64,000 nt of DNA from Parvibaculum sp039973015 (lineage in GTDB: Bacteria; Pseudomonadota; Alphaproteobacteria; Parvibaculales; Parvibaculaceae): positions 310,001-374,000 of the forward strand of contig NZ_JBDWLT010000010.1 in NCBI RefSeq assembly GCF_039973015.1, written 5' to 3'. Below, piece after piece: positions 51,854 through 60,288 of this stretch. Each line of letters opens with the position of its first letter. Positions within the stretch are counted from its first letter, which is position 1. The position numbers and the translations under genes were made by a program. The notes below the pieces were generated by a model, which was not told the DNA's origin, did not search any database, and worked only from the letters and a program-made list of their open reading frames with translations.

Positions 51854-52648
51854 ATGAAACGCCACCTTCTTCTCGCCACCCTTCTTTCCTTTTCGGCCCT
51901 CACGCCCGCCCATGCGGTCGACGAGCGCTACCCGGACTATGAACCGCGTCCCGGCCTCGCGGGCGAGGCGTCGGTTGCCGGGGCGCCGGCGCCGGCGAGC
52001 CTCCTGCTGCTCTGGCCGGAGAGCTTCCGCATGGCGCAGCCGGAAACCGTGCTGCATCCCGGCGGCGCGGAGGGAGGTGTCAGGATCAGGGCGGCGGTCG
52101 AGGCGATTGCCGTTCTCGTCAACGCGGAGAACCCGCTCGCCTGCATCCCGCTCGACGCGCTGCACACTCTCTACACGGACGAAAATCCGTCGTGGAGCAT
52201 GGCGGGCGGACCGTCCACGCCGGTCCTTGCGATGGCGCGCGAGACGGAGCCGGGCGAGAGCGACTTCTTCGCCGAAGCCGCGCTCACGGGTGCGCCCTTC
52301 GCCCCCGGCGTCGTGCGCGTCGCGCGCTATTCGGACCTGCTCGACAGGCTCGCCGAAACGCCGGGCGGCATCGGCTACGCGCCTGCCGGCTACCGGGGCG
52401 ACGGCGTCAAGGCGCTGCAAGTGTCGGATGGCGGCGGCTGCGCCGCTCCCAGTGCATCGAGCGCCTACCGTGCCGACTATCCGCTCGCCCGCTTCGTCCA
52501 TCTCGAAGGCATGAAGAACGAAGTGAGTCTTGCCTTCTTCGACTACGTCCTCTCGCAGGACGGTCAGCGTGACGGTGTCATCGCGGGCTTTTATTCCCTC
52601 CCCTGGGTGTTCGCGGAGGAAGAGCGGGAGAAGCTTCGTCTCGATTGA
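51854..52648 (+). CDS. PstS-like periplasmic phosphate-binding protein domain
   Basis: A 264-residue secreted protein. The signal peptide (MKRHLLLATLLSFSALTPAHA) ends near residue 21. The body resembles the type II periplasmic binding fold of PstS: VEAIAVLVNAENPLACIPLD and a C-terminal LSQDGQRDGVIAGFYSLPW, typical of phosphate-binding proteins. It is shorter than classical PstS and not linked to pstCAB. A phosphate role is supported by the porin further on, but the ligand is not proven. The protein lies on the plus strand, ending about 110 bp from an orphan Pho-box-like array. Confidence 0.75.
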   Translation: MKRHLLLATLLSFSALTPAHAVDERYPDYEPRPGLAGEASVAGAPAPASLLLLWPESFRMAQPETVLHPGGAEGGVRIRAAVEAIAVLVNAENPLACIPLDALHTLYTDENPSWSMAGGPSTPVLAMARETEPGESDFFAEAALTGAPFAPGVVRVARYSDLLDRLAETPGGIGYAPAGYRGDGVKALQVSDGGGCAAPSASSAYRADYPLARFVHLEGMKNEVSLAFFDYVLSQDGQRDGVIAGFYSLPWVFAEEEREKLRLD

Positions 52649-52764
52649 CGTTCCGCGGCTTTATCCCCGCTGTGACTTTTGCCGTTCCGGCTGTGACCTT
52701 TCTGTCGTTGCCGTTCTGCATCGGCGATGCCGTGCCGCCACAGCGGGGACAAGAGGCGCGTTCT

Positions 52765-52792
52765 TGACGGTTCGGTGACAGTTCGATGACGG
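52765..52792 (-). promoter_or_regulatory. Orphan Pho-box-like array
   Basis: Three TGAC motifs begin at 52765, 52776 and 52787 (exact 11-nt period, TGACGGTTCGG, TGACAGTTCGA, TGACGGTCG). On the minus strand they read CCGTCAT-N4-CTGTCAC-N4-CCGTCAA. It lies between the convergent PstS-like and porin genes, in neither promoter. Confidence 0.5.
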
Positions 52793-52833
52793 TCGCCCCG
52801 ATTTGTCCCCGCTTGCCGGGTTATCCCCATGGC

Positions 52834-52863
52834 AAAACCCCCGGTGGATTTCTCCACCGGGGG
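52834..52863 (-). terminator. Intrinsic terminator of the porin gene
   Basis: A perfect 10-bp stem CCCCCGGTGG (52838-52847) / CCACCGGGGG (52854-52863) is followed on the minus strand by TTTT. Confidence 0.88.
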
Positions 52864-52905
52864 TCTGCCGTCTGACGATCTGCGAGGATCGGACTGGACG
52901 TAGGC

Positions 52906-54294
52906 TCAGAAGGCGAACTGCGTGCGCAGCGCAACCGCATCGTGGCCGAAGTTCGAGTTGGTGACGCCGCCCCGGTCTTCTACATCCACGTTCAGGTAGT
53001 TGAGCATGAAACGGAGGTTGTTGTTGACGTACCAGTTGAGGCCCACCGTGATGATGTCCTGCTCGCCGCCCGCGATGCCCGCGCTGGCGTCGTTGAGATC
53101 GGCCTGGCTGTAGCGCGCCGCGATTTCCCAGGCACCCGAGCCCTTGTTGCCGAAGCCGAAGGGATTGGCAGGCTTCACACCCTTGAAGGCAGCCTTCTTG
53201 ATGTCATAGTTGTAGGATTCGCCCGTCAGAATCCACGAGGCCTGCAGGTACCAGGCGTCAAGATCGGCGTCGGGGTTTGCGTTGAGGCCGCTGACGTCGA
53301 AACGGTAGTATTCGCCCTGAGCGCGGAACGGGCCGTAGTTGAACGCGAGTTCCGGACCATAGACCGAGACCGTATCGACCGTGGCGCCGAAATTCGCGTC
53401 GATCAGGCGCGTCGGGTCAATACGGAGTTCCGGCCGGTCGCGGAGGCGAAGCGCGTCGCCCGGCAGATTGAAGGAGTGCGAAGCCGAAACGCCAAAGTGA
53501 AAGTTCGCACCTTCTTTCGGTGAGGTTGCGTAGGCCAGACGACCAACGGCGTTCGACGTATCGAAGTCCGTGTTGCCCGCCGAAGTGTTGTTGCCGACGG
53601 TGCCCATGGAATAGAAGGCGCTGCTGTAGAAATTGCTGGTGTTGTAGATACCGCCGAGCAGCATGCGCCCTTCGCCCGCCGCCGGGCTGATGGCGAGATT
53701 TGCTGCCGTGGCGCGTTCGATGAAGGTAATGTCGTTCGAAGACGTCGAGTCGTCGAGCGTCATCCGCGGCTTCGTCGCACCGGTGAGGATCTGCAGGCCG
53801 TCGATGCCTTTGTAGGCCAACACCGCTTCGTAGATGCGGGCGTTCGATTCCGTGCCACTGTCGCCGAAGTTGAATTCGATATTGTATCCGAAATCCTTGG
53901 CGAGCGTGCCGTTGAGACCGACACGGAGGCGCCGGAAGTTGGCGTTGCCGCGCAAGCCGCCGAAGTTGGCCTTGCTGGCGTCGTCCTGGTCGTAGCCGCC
54001 GACGTCGAGATGGGCGCGACCGGTGATGCCGAAAGTGAAGTTGCCGTCGGCCGACTTGAAGACCGGACGGCCGTTCTTCAGCGAGACCTCGACGTCGCTC
54101 TTGCGTTCCTCGAGGCTCTTGATCGCGTTGCCGTGCTGGATTTCGACATCGTCGATCTTGCGCTGCAGCGCGTCGATCTGCGCCTTGAGGGCATCGAGTT
54201 CGGCCTGGGTGTTGCTGGCAGCGAAGGCAGGCGCCGCGAGGAAGGCGGCGGCGCCGATTGCCGTGCCGGCCAGAAGAATGTTTCTCAACGTCAT
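52906..54294 (-). CDS. Phosphate-selective porin (OprP/OprO-like)
   Basis: A 462-residue outer membrane porin. The start ATG at 54294, after CGGAGACGTCTG, gives a signal peptide ending AAPAFA-A. A coiled-coil segment (ELDALKAQIDALQRKIDDVE) follows, as in trimeric OprO/P porins. The rest alternates in beta strands and ends with ALRTQFAF, the terminal Phe of outer membrane proteins. The central segment LRVGLNGTLAKDFGYNIEFN matches the phosphate-selective porin O/P family. A Pho-box-like array lies 100 bp upstream, supporting induction by low phosphate. Confidence 0.9.
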   Translation of the reverse strand: MTLRNILLAGTAIGAAAFLAAPAFAASNTQAELDALKAQIDALQRKIDDVEIQHGNAIKSLEERKSDVEVSLKNGRPVFKSADGNFTFGITGRAHLDVGGYDQDDASKANFGGLRGNANFRRLRVGLNGTLAKDFGYNIEFNFGDSGTESNARIYEAVLAYKGIDGLQILTGATKPRMTLDDSTSSNDITFIERATAANLAISPAAGEGRMLLGGIYNTSNFYSSAFYSMGTVGNNTSAGNTDFDTSNAVGRLAYATSPKEGANFHFGVSASHSFNLPGDALRLRDRPELRIDPTRLIDANFGATVDTVSVYGPELAFNYGPFRAQGEYYRFDVSGLNANPDADLDAWYLQASWILTGESYNYDIKKAAFKGVKPANPFGFGNKGSGAWEIAARYSQADLNDASAGIAGGEQDIITVGLNWYVNNNLRFMLNYLNVDVEDRGGVTNSNFGHDAVALRTQFAF

Positions 54295-54395
54295 CAGACG
54301 TCTCCGTGTTCTGTGGATGAGCTTCTGTTGCAGGATCGGCAGCCGCGGCAGAACACCGCGAACACCCCCCATGAACCCGCTCGTAACAGAGCTAT

Positions 54396-54434
54396 GTGAC
54401 GGTTCCGCTCCACTTTTGTGACAGTGAAATGACG
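54396..54434 (-). promoter_or_regulatory. Candidate Pho box upstream of the porin
   Basis: On the plus strand GTGACG (54396), GTGACA (54418) and ATGACG (54429) are 22 and 11 nt apart. On the minus strand they read as CGTCAT, TGTCAC and CGTCAC half-sites in phase. Orientation is toward the porin, whose ATG is 101 bp away. Confidence 0.6.
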
Positions 54435-54613
54435 CCCCCGGAGTGTGGCAGTAAGGCACCGGAAACCGGGCGCAGGAGGCCCTTTCAAGTACCGGTAAAA
54501 TCGTTAAAATATTTATTTATTTCAATGGGTTAATAAAGGTGCGCGCGCCTGCGTCTTTCCGGCCACGGCACTTTGGGAAACCGCGGGCGGCTTCGGTCGA
54601 AGTGTCGCGGGCG

Positions 54614-55840
54614 CTATTCGGAGGCTAGTTTTGTGACGACCACGGAGCCCGCCTCAAGCGTCTTGTGGACGGGGCATTTGCCTGCAATTTCGGCAATTTT
54701 CTCTGCCAGTTCCGGCGCGATGCCGCCCTCGATACGGATGGTCCTTTCGAAGCGGTCGATATAGCCCTCGCGTCCTTCGGCGCACGCGGCGCAATCGCGA
54801 GCGTGAACCTTCGCATGTTCTACGATCACCGAGACGGGACCGATTTCCAGACGCTTTCGGTCGGCATACATGCGCAACGTCATTGCCGTACAGGTGCCGA
54901 GTGCGATCGAAAGAAAATCATAGGGCGTCGGGCCGGTGTTGAGACCGCCATGCTCAACGGGCTCATCCGCAAGCAGCCGGTGCGAACCGGCGGTTACGCG
55001 CTGCTGAAACCTGCCCTGGCCCGTTTCCGTCACGGTGACAGCTTGCGTTTCGCTTTGCTCTTCGGCCGGTTGGACCTCAGCGATGTAGCGGCCCGCCCAG
55101 GCAGAGAGCACGTTGGCGACATAGTTTGCGTCGCTTCGGCGCGTCAAAAGATGGTCGGCATCATCCAGTGAAACAAAGCTTTTCGGATGTTTCGCGGCGT
55201 TGAAAATCTCCTGCGCATTTTCGATGCCGACAATCTCGTCGCGAGGCGCGTGAAAAATCAGAAGAGCCTTCCTCATTATGCCGATCCCTTCTTTCAGGTT
55301 CTGCCCTTCGAGATCGTCGAGGAATTGTTTGCGGATGGAAAACTGCCTGCCTGCGAGCGTGACCTCCGCCTCTCCATTCTGCTGGATGTGCGAAAGGTCC
55401 GCCTGGAAGCTCCGGGTGACATGCGCTGCATCCGAGGGAGCACCGATTGTCGCGACCGCTTTTGCCTCGGAGACTTTGCTTGCCGCCGCGAGGATTGCCG
55501 CGCCACCGAGACTGTGACCGATCAGGATGGCCGGAGCCTCGAAGGTCTGGCGCATGAAATCCACAGCGCACAGAAGATCGGCCACATTCGAGGAGAAATT
55601 GGTATTCGCAAAGTCGCCGCCGCTCGTGCCGAGGCCGGTAAAATCGAAGCGCAGAACGCCGATGCCGAGGTCGGCGAGTGCACGGGATATGCGCGCCGCC
55701 GCGAATACGTCTTTCGAGCAGGTGAAGCAATGCGCAAAAACCGCATAAGCGCGGACGGGGCCGGCAGGCAGATCGAGCAGCGCCGACAATTCATCGCCGG
55801 TGGAACCTGTGAAGGAAACTTTCCTTTCTTGCGCCGTCAT
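54614..55840 (-). CDS. Fused alpha/beta hydrolase - OsmC protein
   Basis: A 408-residue two-domain protein. The N-terminal half is an alpha/beta hydrolase with nucleophile Ser110 in ILIGHSLGGAAIL and catalytic HAPRDEIVGIENA and DADHLL. The C-terminal half is an OsmC-like peroxidase with redox Cys in SIALGTCTAMTLRMYADRK and the second in AGKCPVHKTLEAGS. Fusions of this type are known and are thought to detoxify organic hydroperoxides or remove acyl groups. It is divergent from the PRC-barrel gene of the stress island, so it may belong to the same stress programme, but no EcfG-type promoter was seen for it. Confidence 0.9.
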   Translation of the reverse strand: MTAQERKVSFTGSTGDELSALLDLPAGPVRAYAVFAHCFTCSKDVFAAARISRALADLGIGVLRFDFTGLGTSGGDFANTNFSSNVADLLCAVDFMRQTFEAPAILIGHSLGGAAILAAASKVSEAKAVATIGAPSDAAHVTRSFQADLSHIQQNGEAEVTLAGRQFSIRKQFLDDLEGQNLKEGIGIMRKALLIFHAPRDEIVGIENAQEIFNAAKHPKSFVSLDDADHLLTRRSDANYVANVLSAWAGRYIAEVQPAEEQSETQAVTVTETGQGRFQQRVTAGSHRLLADEPVEHGGLNTGPTPYDFLSIALGTCTAMTLRMYADRKRLEIGPVSVIVEHAKVHARDCAACAEGREGYIDRFERTIRIEGGIAPELAEKIAEIAGKCPVHKTLEAGSVVVTKLASE

Positions 55841-55959
55841 GCATAAACCTCCCGCCGTCCGTTGCGCCGCGTGTGAGCCTACAAGAAACGGCTCGAGAGG
55901 GCGCCCGTGTTATCTCCAAACAAGACAAATCCGGCATCAATGCAGCGAAAATAAGATTG

Positions 55960-55984
55960 GGAACGGCGGCTGGTGCAGACCGTT
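55960..55984 (+). promoter_or_regulatory. EcfG-type promoter for the PRC-barrel gene
   Basis: GGAAC (55960-55964), 16-nt spacer, CGTT (55981-55984): perfect match to the alphaproteobacterial general-stress consensus. It lies 58 bp before the ATG at 56042. Confidence 0.75.
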
Positions 55985-56041
55985 GAGGTGGCAATGGCCG
56001 TGCCCTCCGGCGCGGTGTGAAACGGCAAAAAGGAGAAACCC

Positions 56042-56851
56042 ATGAAAAGGCTCTTCACCACCACTGCGCTTGCGGCCTCTATGGCTTTTGCGACGGCTGC
56101 CTATGCTGCAGAGGACGATGCAAAGAACGCCCCGATGGAAGTCACCCCTGCTCAGCAGCAGGATGCGCAGCCCTCGCTTGAAACGCCTGGCGAGATGCTG
56201 AGCGATGCCACCGCGACCGCGGACGATGATGTCCTCGCGATGCGGGACAACTTCGCCGTCATGTCCGGTAACGCAATCAGCGCTGCCGACGTTGTTGGCG
56301 CCGCGGTCGTCGGACCGGATGGCAAGGAAATCGGTACGGTCGACGATCTCGTCTTCAACGAGGACAAGTCGATCGATCAGGTCATCATTGCCGACGGCAA
56401 GATGTTCGGGTTCGGCGGCAAGAATGTCGCGATCGATTTCGAGGGAGCTTCGATTACGCGCGATCAGAACGACGAACGCATGGTGCGCATAGGCATGACC
56501 GATCAGGCACTTGAAGAGGTTGCCGAGTTCGACAAGGCTCCGCTTGAAGAGTCCGGCGGCAAGCTCGCTACTTCCTATATCGGACGCGATGTCGCTCTCG
56601 CCACAGAGGATGACGGTACGGGTGAGCTCTCCGACCTCATTCTTGATCGGAACGGCACGGCCAAATATGCGGTGGTCGAGTATGGCGGCATGCTCGAAAT
56701 GAACGAAAACCGCGTCGCGATCGATCTCAACAGCTTTAAGCCTGCCCCGGCCGGCGAGCCGCTGAACCTCGCAATGACGCTTGACCAGTTGCGTGAGCAG
56801 CCGAGCTTCTTCTACAGCGAGGAAGAGACGCCAAAGGACGGCGAAATGTAA
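56042..56851 (+). CDS. Exported PRC-barrel domain protein
   Basis: A 269-residue protein with a signal peptide (MKRLFTTTALAASMAFATAA then AYAAEDD). Two PRC-barrel-like units follow, around GAAVVGPDGKEIGTVDDLVF (residues about 86-105) and SDLILDRNGTAKYAVVEYGG (about 197-216). Similar periplasmic proteins are induced by stress in alphaproteobacteria. A perfect EcfG-type promoter lies upstream, so it is probably part of the PhyR/EcfG regulon. It ends at a strong terminator. Confidence 0.86.
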   Translation: MKRLFTTTALAASMAFATAAYAAEDDAKNAPMEVTPAQQQDAQPSLETPGEMLSDATATADDDVLAMRDNFAVMSGNAISAADVVGAAVVGPDGKEIGTVDDLVFNEDKSIDQVIIADGKMFGFGGKNVAIDFEGASITRDQNDERMVRIGMTDQALEEVAEFDKAPLEESGGKLATSYIGRDVALATEDDGTGELSDLILDRNGTAKYAVVEYGGMLEMNENRVAIDLNSFKPAPAGEPLNLAMTLDQLREQPSFFYSEEETPKDGEM

Positions 56852-56874
56852 TTCCGTCAAGGCGGAATGCGATG

Positions 56875-56903
56875 GCCCGGCCGGTTTTCCGGCCGGGCTT
56901 TTT
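56875..56903 (+). terminator. Intrinsic terminator of the PRC-barrel gene
   Basis: A 10-bp stem GCCCGGCCGG-TTTT-CCGGCCGGGC (56875-56898) is followed by TTTTT. Confidence 0.92.
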
Positions 56904-57094
56904 GCTGTCCGCCATAAGCGTACACCATCTTCTGCCTGCCGACGTGCGCCAGGACTTTTACGGATGGTGTGAAAACGGGGAGGCACAAATGCCCCCGATC
57001 CAGTGGGGCTTGGGGGGCGGGGATGATACTGGATCGGGGGGCCTGCAAAGGTTCCTGTGTCTCGGAAGACGTAACCTCGCAATAGCACTGGAAG
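56904..57094 (-). ncRNA. Candidate stress-induced structured RNA
   Basis: A 310-bp gap between the convergent PRC-barrel and kinase genes holds no supported frame, but a perfect EcfG-type promoter on the minus strand (57095-57120) points into it. Downstream lie a long inverted repeat (56992-57004 with 57028-57040, 13 bp) and then the hairpin at 56875-56898. A transcript of roughly 190-215 nt is implied. This is inference; a small peptide cannot be excluded. Confidence 0.35.
56992..57040. repeat. 13-bp inverted repeat in the candidate RNA
   Basis: CCCCCGATCCAGT (56992-57004) and ACTGGATCGGGGG (57028-57040) are perfect complements around a 23-nt G-rich loop. Confidence 0.8.
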
Positions 57095-57120
57095 AACGCG
57101 TCGTGCGTGCGGATGGTTCC
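57095..57120 (-). promoter_or_regulatory. EcfG-type promoter inside the convergent gap
   Basis: On the minus strand GGAAC (57120-57116), 17-nt spacer, CGTT (57098-57095). It lies 42 bp after the kinase gene stop and directs transcription away from it. Confidence 0.6.
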
Positions 57121-57161
57121 GGAAGAAACCGGAAAAAGATCGAAGATTTTTGGGGGCGGTA

Positions 57162-58928
57162 TCAGACGAGGATCGGAAGGTTGACCGTTACGACACAGCC
57201 GGGTTCATCTACATCCATATGGGCACGTAGCTGGCGTATCAGCCCCCGGAAAAGGTTGATGTGGCCCTCATCCGGCCTGTTCCGCATCAATCCCGCGAGC
57301 ACCGGCTGGTCCACCTTCATGGTGAGGGTAGAGCCGCCGCCCGGACGTTTTGCCAGGTCGAAGTCGATCTGCGTTGCGGGATGTCCCTCTGGGGAAAGAT
57401 GCGAGGTTGCCTCGGCCACGAGTTCGGTAACGAGGAAGGCGAGAGTAAGCGCCGCATCCGGCAGGGCGAATACGGGCTCCGGGCAATGCATTGAAAGAAC
57501 CGGGCGCCCCCACTCTGTAGAGAGATGCCGCTCCGTGGAAAGGCAGAGATCCTTGAGCAGCACACCGAGATCGACTGCCCGAAAATCGTCGCCCTGATAA
57601 AGAGCGGAATGGACGATGCCGAGGGCGTTGAGACGCCGTTGCACATCCAGGAAGATCGCCGCCTGCTCGGGCGTTTTGGCGCGACGACTCTGCAGGTTCA
57701 GCAAGCTGTTCATGACCTGGAGATTGTTGCGCACCCGGTGGTTAACCTCGCGCACGAGGGCTTTTTGATGGTCGAGCGCCGCCCGGAGGGCAACGTCGCG
57801 CGCATGAATGGTGTCCGCCATGGTGTTGAACTTGGTCGCGACAGCCTGAACCTCCTCTGTCGCCCGCGCGTCGAATTCGACTCGGGCACTATTGTCGCCT
57901 GCGATGTAGCGGCGGATCGCCTGCCGAACCTTGTTGAGAGGTTCGATGATAATCTGTTCCGTGGCACGGCCTGCGAGAAAACTTGCTGCGATCCAGACGA
58001 GAAGGGGAAAAGCGATCACAAAGTAAAGGAGCGCGCGCACCGCCGGGGAAAGCTCCTCCGCATCCTGGGCGTATAGCCCGAAGATATTTCCAGGCAACGC
58101 GGCCACTACATAGGTGCGGACGACCCCGTCTCGGCCTTCCTGTGCAAAGGATCCGGACATGAGGTCCAGTCCTGATCCCGCGACAAACGTGCTCGGCAAC
58201 CATTGGTCGATCTGTTCGTCTTTGGTCCGTTGAGCAAGAATCCGGTAGTTGGCATCAAGTAGAGCCAGCGCGGAGACATCGGGTAGAGCCGCTTCCTGCA
58301 TGGTGAGGGTCAGCGATCCAAAGGGAATCGTTGCCGCGAGTACGCCAATGGCCTGCCGATCCGCATCGTAGATTGGCAGGGTGGCGATGAGCCGCGCTTT
58401 CGCGGCATCACTGTCTTTGGCAAAGGGCAGCTCGTTCTTTTGGGCCCAGATGGAGAACTGCTGCGACTCCATCGATTGGTCGAGCCAGCGCGGGGGTGCG
58501 GACGCTTCTTCCTGCAAACTCAAGGGAGCCGGGGCGCTGCATAGCGATTTCCCCTCGACGCCGATCAGATGAAGAGAGGAAATGTTCGAATTCTGCAATA
58601 CGATGCGCCTGAACGTGTCATCGCAGATTTGGCCATTGGCAGGATCACCGAGCGGCAGGGCGGAGATAGTCTCCAGAAGGATGTGCAGTTCCTGTAGGGC
58701 TGTGCTCTGACGCCCCAGAACCGCCTCCCCGCGGGCAACAAGGGCCCTTTCCCGCAAATCACGATGATGGACCGCATTCACATATTGAGCGATCTCGGCG
58801 GCAAGACATAAAGGAAGGAGCGCAACGGCCAGGCGCAATGCGATCCGGGATCTTAGTCCCGGCCTGGCATCTCGCATGCTCGCGAAGCGCGCCGTCCAAG
58901 CCCGTCTGGGTTTTGACTCCGTTGGCAA
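57162..58928 (-). CDS. HWE/HisKA_2 histidine kinase (PhyK/PhyT-like)
   Basis: This is a membrane kinase that likely phosphorylates PhyR. It has 588 residues, with two membrane segments flanking a Cache-like extracytoplasmic sensor (residues about 30-290), a HAMP linker, then the kinase core. The phospho-acceptor is His397 in REVNHRVRNNLQVMNSLLNL, the pattern of the HisKA_2/HWE kinases used by the general stress response. The ATPase domain is rather degenerate in the N-box (LVTELVAEATSHLS) and short, a known feature of PhyK-type kinases. Start is TTG at 58928 with AGGGG upstream, or ATG at 58877. It follows nepR in the same direction. Confidence 0.86.
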   Translation of the reverse strand: MPTESKPRRAWTARFASMRDARPGLRSRIALRLAVALLPLCLAAEIAQYVNAVHHRDLRERALVARGEAVLGRQSTALQELHILLETISALPLGDPANGQICDDTFRRIVLQNSNISSLHLIGVEGKSLCSAPAPLSLQEEASAPPRWLDQSMESQQFSIWAQKNELPFAKDSDAAKARLIATLPIYDADRQAIGVLAATIPFGSLTLTMQEAALPDVSALALLDANYRILAQRTKDEQIDQWLPSTFVAGSGLDLMSGSFAQEGRDGVVRTYVVAALPGNIFGLYAQDAEELSPAVRALLYFVIAFPLLVWIAASFLAGRATEQIIIEPLNKVRQAIRRYIAGDNSARVEFDARATEEVQAVATKFNTMADTIHARDVALRAALDHQKALVREVNHRVRNNLQVMNSLLNLQSRRAKTPEQAAIFLDVQRRLNALGIVHSALYQGDDFRAVDLGVLLKDLCLSTERHLSTEWGRPVLSMHCPEPVFALPDAALTLAFLVTELVAEATSHLSPEGHPATQIDFDLAKRPGGGSTLTMKVDQPVLAGLMRNRPDEGHINLFRGLIRQLRAHMDVDEPGCVVTVNLPILV

Positions 58929-58999
58929 GCATCAGCCCCTGATATGGTCCACGGGTAACGGCCATCAGCCGTTCCTCGGAAACCCTGCTCCGCGCAATT

Positions 59000-59212
59000 C
59001 TATTCGCCGTTCTTGTCCGTTTCGGCGTCCGATAAACGGCTCAGAAGTGATGAAAAATCATCTGGAACAGGTTCATTGAGCACCTTTTGATAGGCGCGCC
59101 TCAAGCCCGTTCCCAGCGCCTCTCGTCGCGCGCTTTGCTCGACTTTGTCTCGGGTTTCCGCAGATTTGCCATCTTTGGACGGTTGAATCTGCTTGTCGTT
59201 CTCGTCTGCCAC
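59000..59212 (-). CDS. nepR: NepR anti-sigma factor, copy 1
   Basis: NepR binds EcfG and is removed by phosphorylated PhyR. The 70-residue protein has a polar N-terminus and the NepR core GTGLRRAYQKVLNEPVPDDF with downstream SLLSRLSDAE, which forms the two helices that bind sigma. The start is GTG at 59212. An EcfG-type promoter (59300-59324) lies upstream in the same direction, giving feedback. It is upstream of the kinase gene (72-nt gap) and divergent from phyR, 211 bp away. A second copy is encoded with ecfG. Confidence 0.87.
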   Translation of the reverse strand: MADENDKQIQPSKDGKSAETRDKVEQSARREALGTGLRRAYQKVLNEPVPDDFSSLLSRLSDAETDKNGE

Positions 59213-59299
59213 TTTTTCACCGCGCCATTGGCGTCGACTTCAACATGTTTACGGCCCGGCAAACATTGAAGGCGAAGAAAATATTTATACAGAGGATGA

Positions 59300-59324
59300 A
59301 ACTCTTTTGTTTTCCAAGGGTTCC
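59300..59324 (-). promoter_or_regulatory. EcfG-type promoter for nepR copy 1
   Basis: GGAAC (59324-59320), then 17 nt, then GTT (59302-59300); the fourth -10 position is A instead of C. It lies about 88 bp from the nepR start. Confidence 0.6.
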
Positions 59325-59423
59325 CTAATTCTAGGACTTTTTTGCGAATTTAGTTCGTGGACATGAGACTCGCAACCCGGCTAAGGCGGGGTATGATTAT
59401 GCTTATACGGAGATGAATCAGGA

Positions 59424-60221
59424 ATGTCGCTCGCAGATCAAATCGCACCTCTTCTTCCGCATTTGCGTCGCTATGCGCGCGCGTTGACCGGGAATCAGAA
59501 ACGCGGGGACGCCTATGTGCGTTCCCTGCTTGAAGCGATTATTGCCGATGACAGCATCGTGGACCGGGCGCTGGATCCCCGCGTAGGCCTGTACAAGGCG
59601 TTTTACGGGATCTGGTCGACTGCCGATCTCGATGCCGCGCAACCGGAGGAGGACGTGTCGGGAACAGAGGGTGTGGTTTCCCAGCGGCTCTCCCGTATGA
59701 CGCCCATCAATCGGCAGGCGTTGCTGTTGACGGCCATGGAAGGCTTCAGCAATCGTGAAACAGCTCATGTCCTTCAGGTGGGAGAAGGCGAGGTTTCCGC
59801 TCTGATCGACGCAGCCCTGAAGGAAATTGACAATCAAATCGCGACCAGCGTCCTCATCATCGAGGATGAGCCCATCATTTCGATGGACCTGGAGCAAATC
59901 GTGCGAGACCTCGGTCACGACATCATGGCAACCGTGGTGACGCGGGACGAGGCGGTGAATGCAATTGCCGCGAAAAAGCCGGGTCTTGTTCTGGCCGATA
60001 TTCAGCTTGCTGATGGAAGCTCCGGCATTGACGCAGTGAAAGATATCTTTGCGCGCTTCTCCGTTCCCGTCATCTTCATTACGGCTTATCCCGAACGATT
60101 GCTGACAGGCGAGAGGCCGGAACCCACCTTCCTCATCACCAAGCCATTCCTGCAAAGCACGGTGAAAGCCGCAATTGGACAGGCGTTGTTCTTCGATAGT
60201 GAGGAAAGTGAAGCGGCTTGA
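59424..60221 (+). CDS. phyR: General stress response regulator PhyR
   Basis: PhyR is the partner-switch regulator: its sigma-like domain captures NepR when its receiver is phosphorylated. The 265-residue protein has the EcfG-like N-terminal half (LPHLRRYARALTGNQKRGDAY, SRMTPINRQALLLTAMEGFS) and the C-terminal receiver with acidic pair in VLIIEDEPIISMD, phospho-acceptor Asp192 (VLADIQLADG), Thr220 and Lys240 (LITKPF). All key residues are intact. It is divergent from nepR copy 1 and convergent with ecfG. The start ATG at 59424 has a weak upstream site (GGAGATGAATCAGGA). Confidence 0.95.
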   Translation: MSLADQIAPLLPHLRRYARALTGNQKRGDAYVRSLLEAIIADDSIVDRALDPRVGLYKAFYGIWSTADLDAAQPEEDVSGTEGVVSQRLSRMTPINRQALLLTAMEGFSNRETAHVLQVGEGEVSALIDAALKEIDNQIATSVLIIEDEPIISMDLEQIVRDLGHDIMATVVTRDEAVNAIAAKKPGLVLADIQLADGSSGIDAVKDIFARFSVPVIFITAYPERLLTGERPEPTFLITKPFLQSTVKAAIGQALFFDSEESEAA

Positions 60222-60241
60222 AGGCTGTTGACGGACCAAAG

Positions 60242-60273
60242 AAAAGGCGCCGCCCGGCCGGGTGGCACCTTTT
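60242..60273. terminator. Bidirectional terminator between phyR and ecfG
   Basis: AAAAGGCGCCGCCC and GGGTGGCACCTTTT form an imperfect stem with A-run and T-run on opposite sides. Confidence 0.7.
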
Positions 60274-60288
60274 CATTGAATGCCGCCT

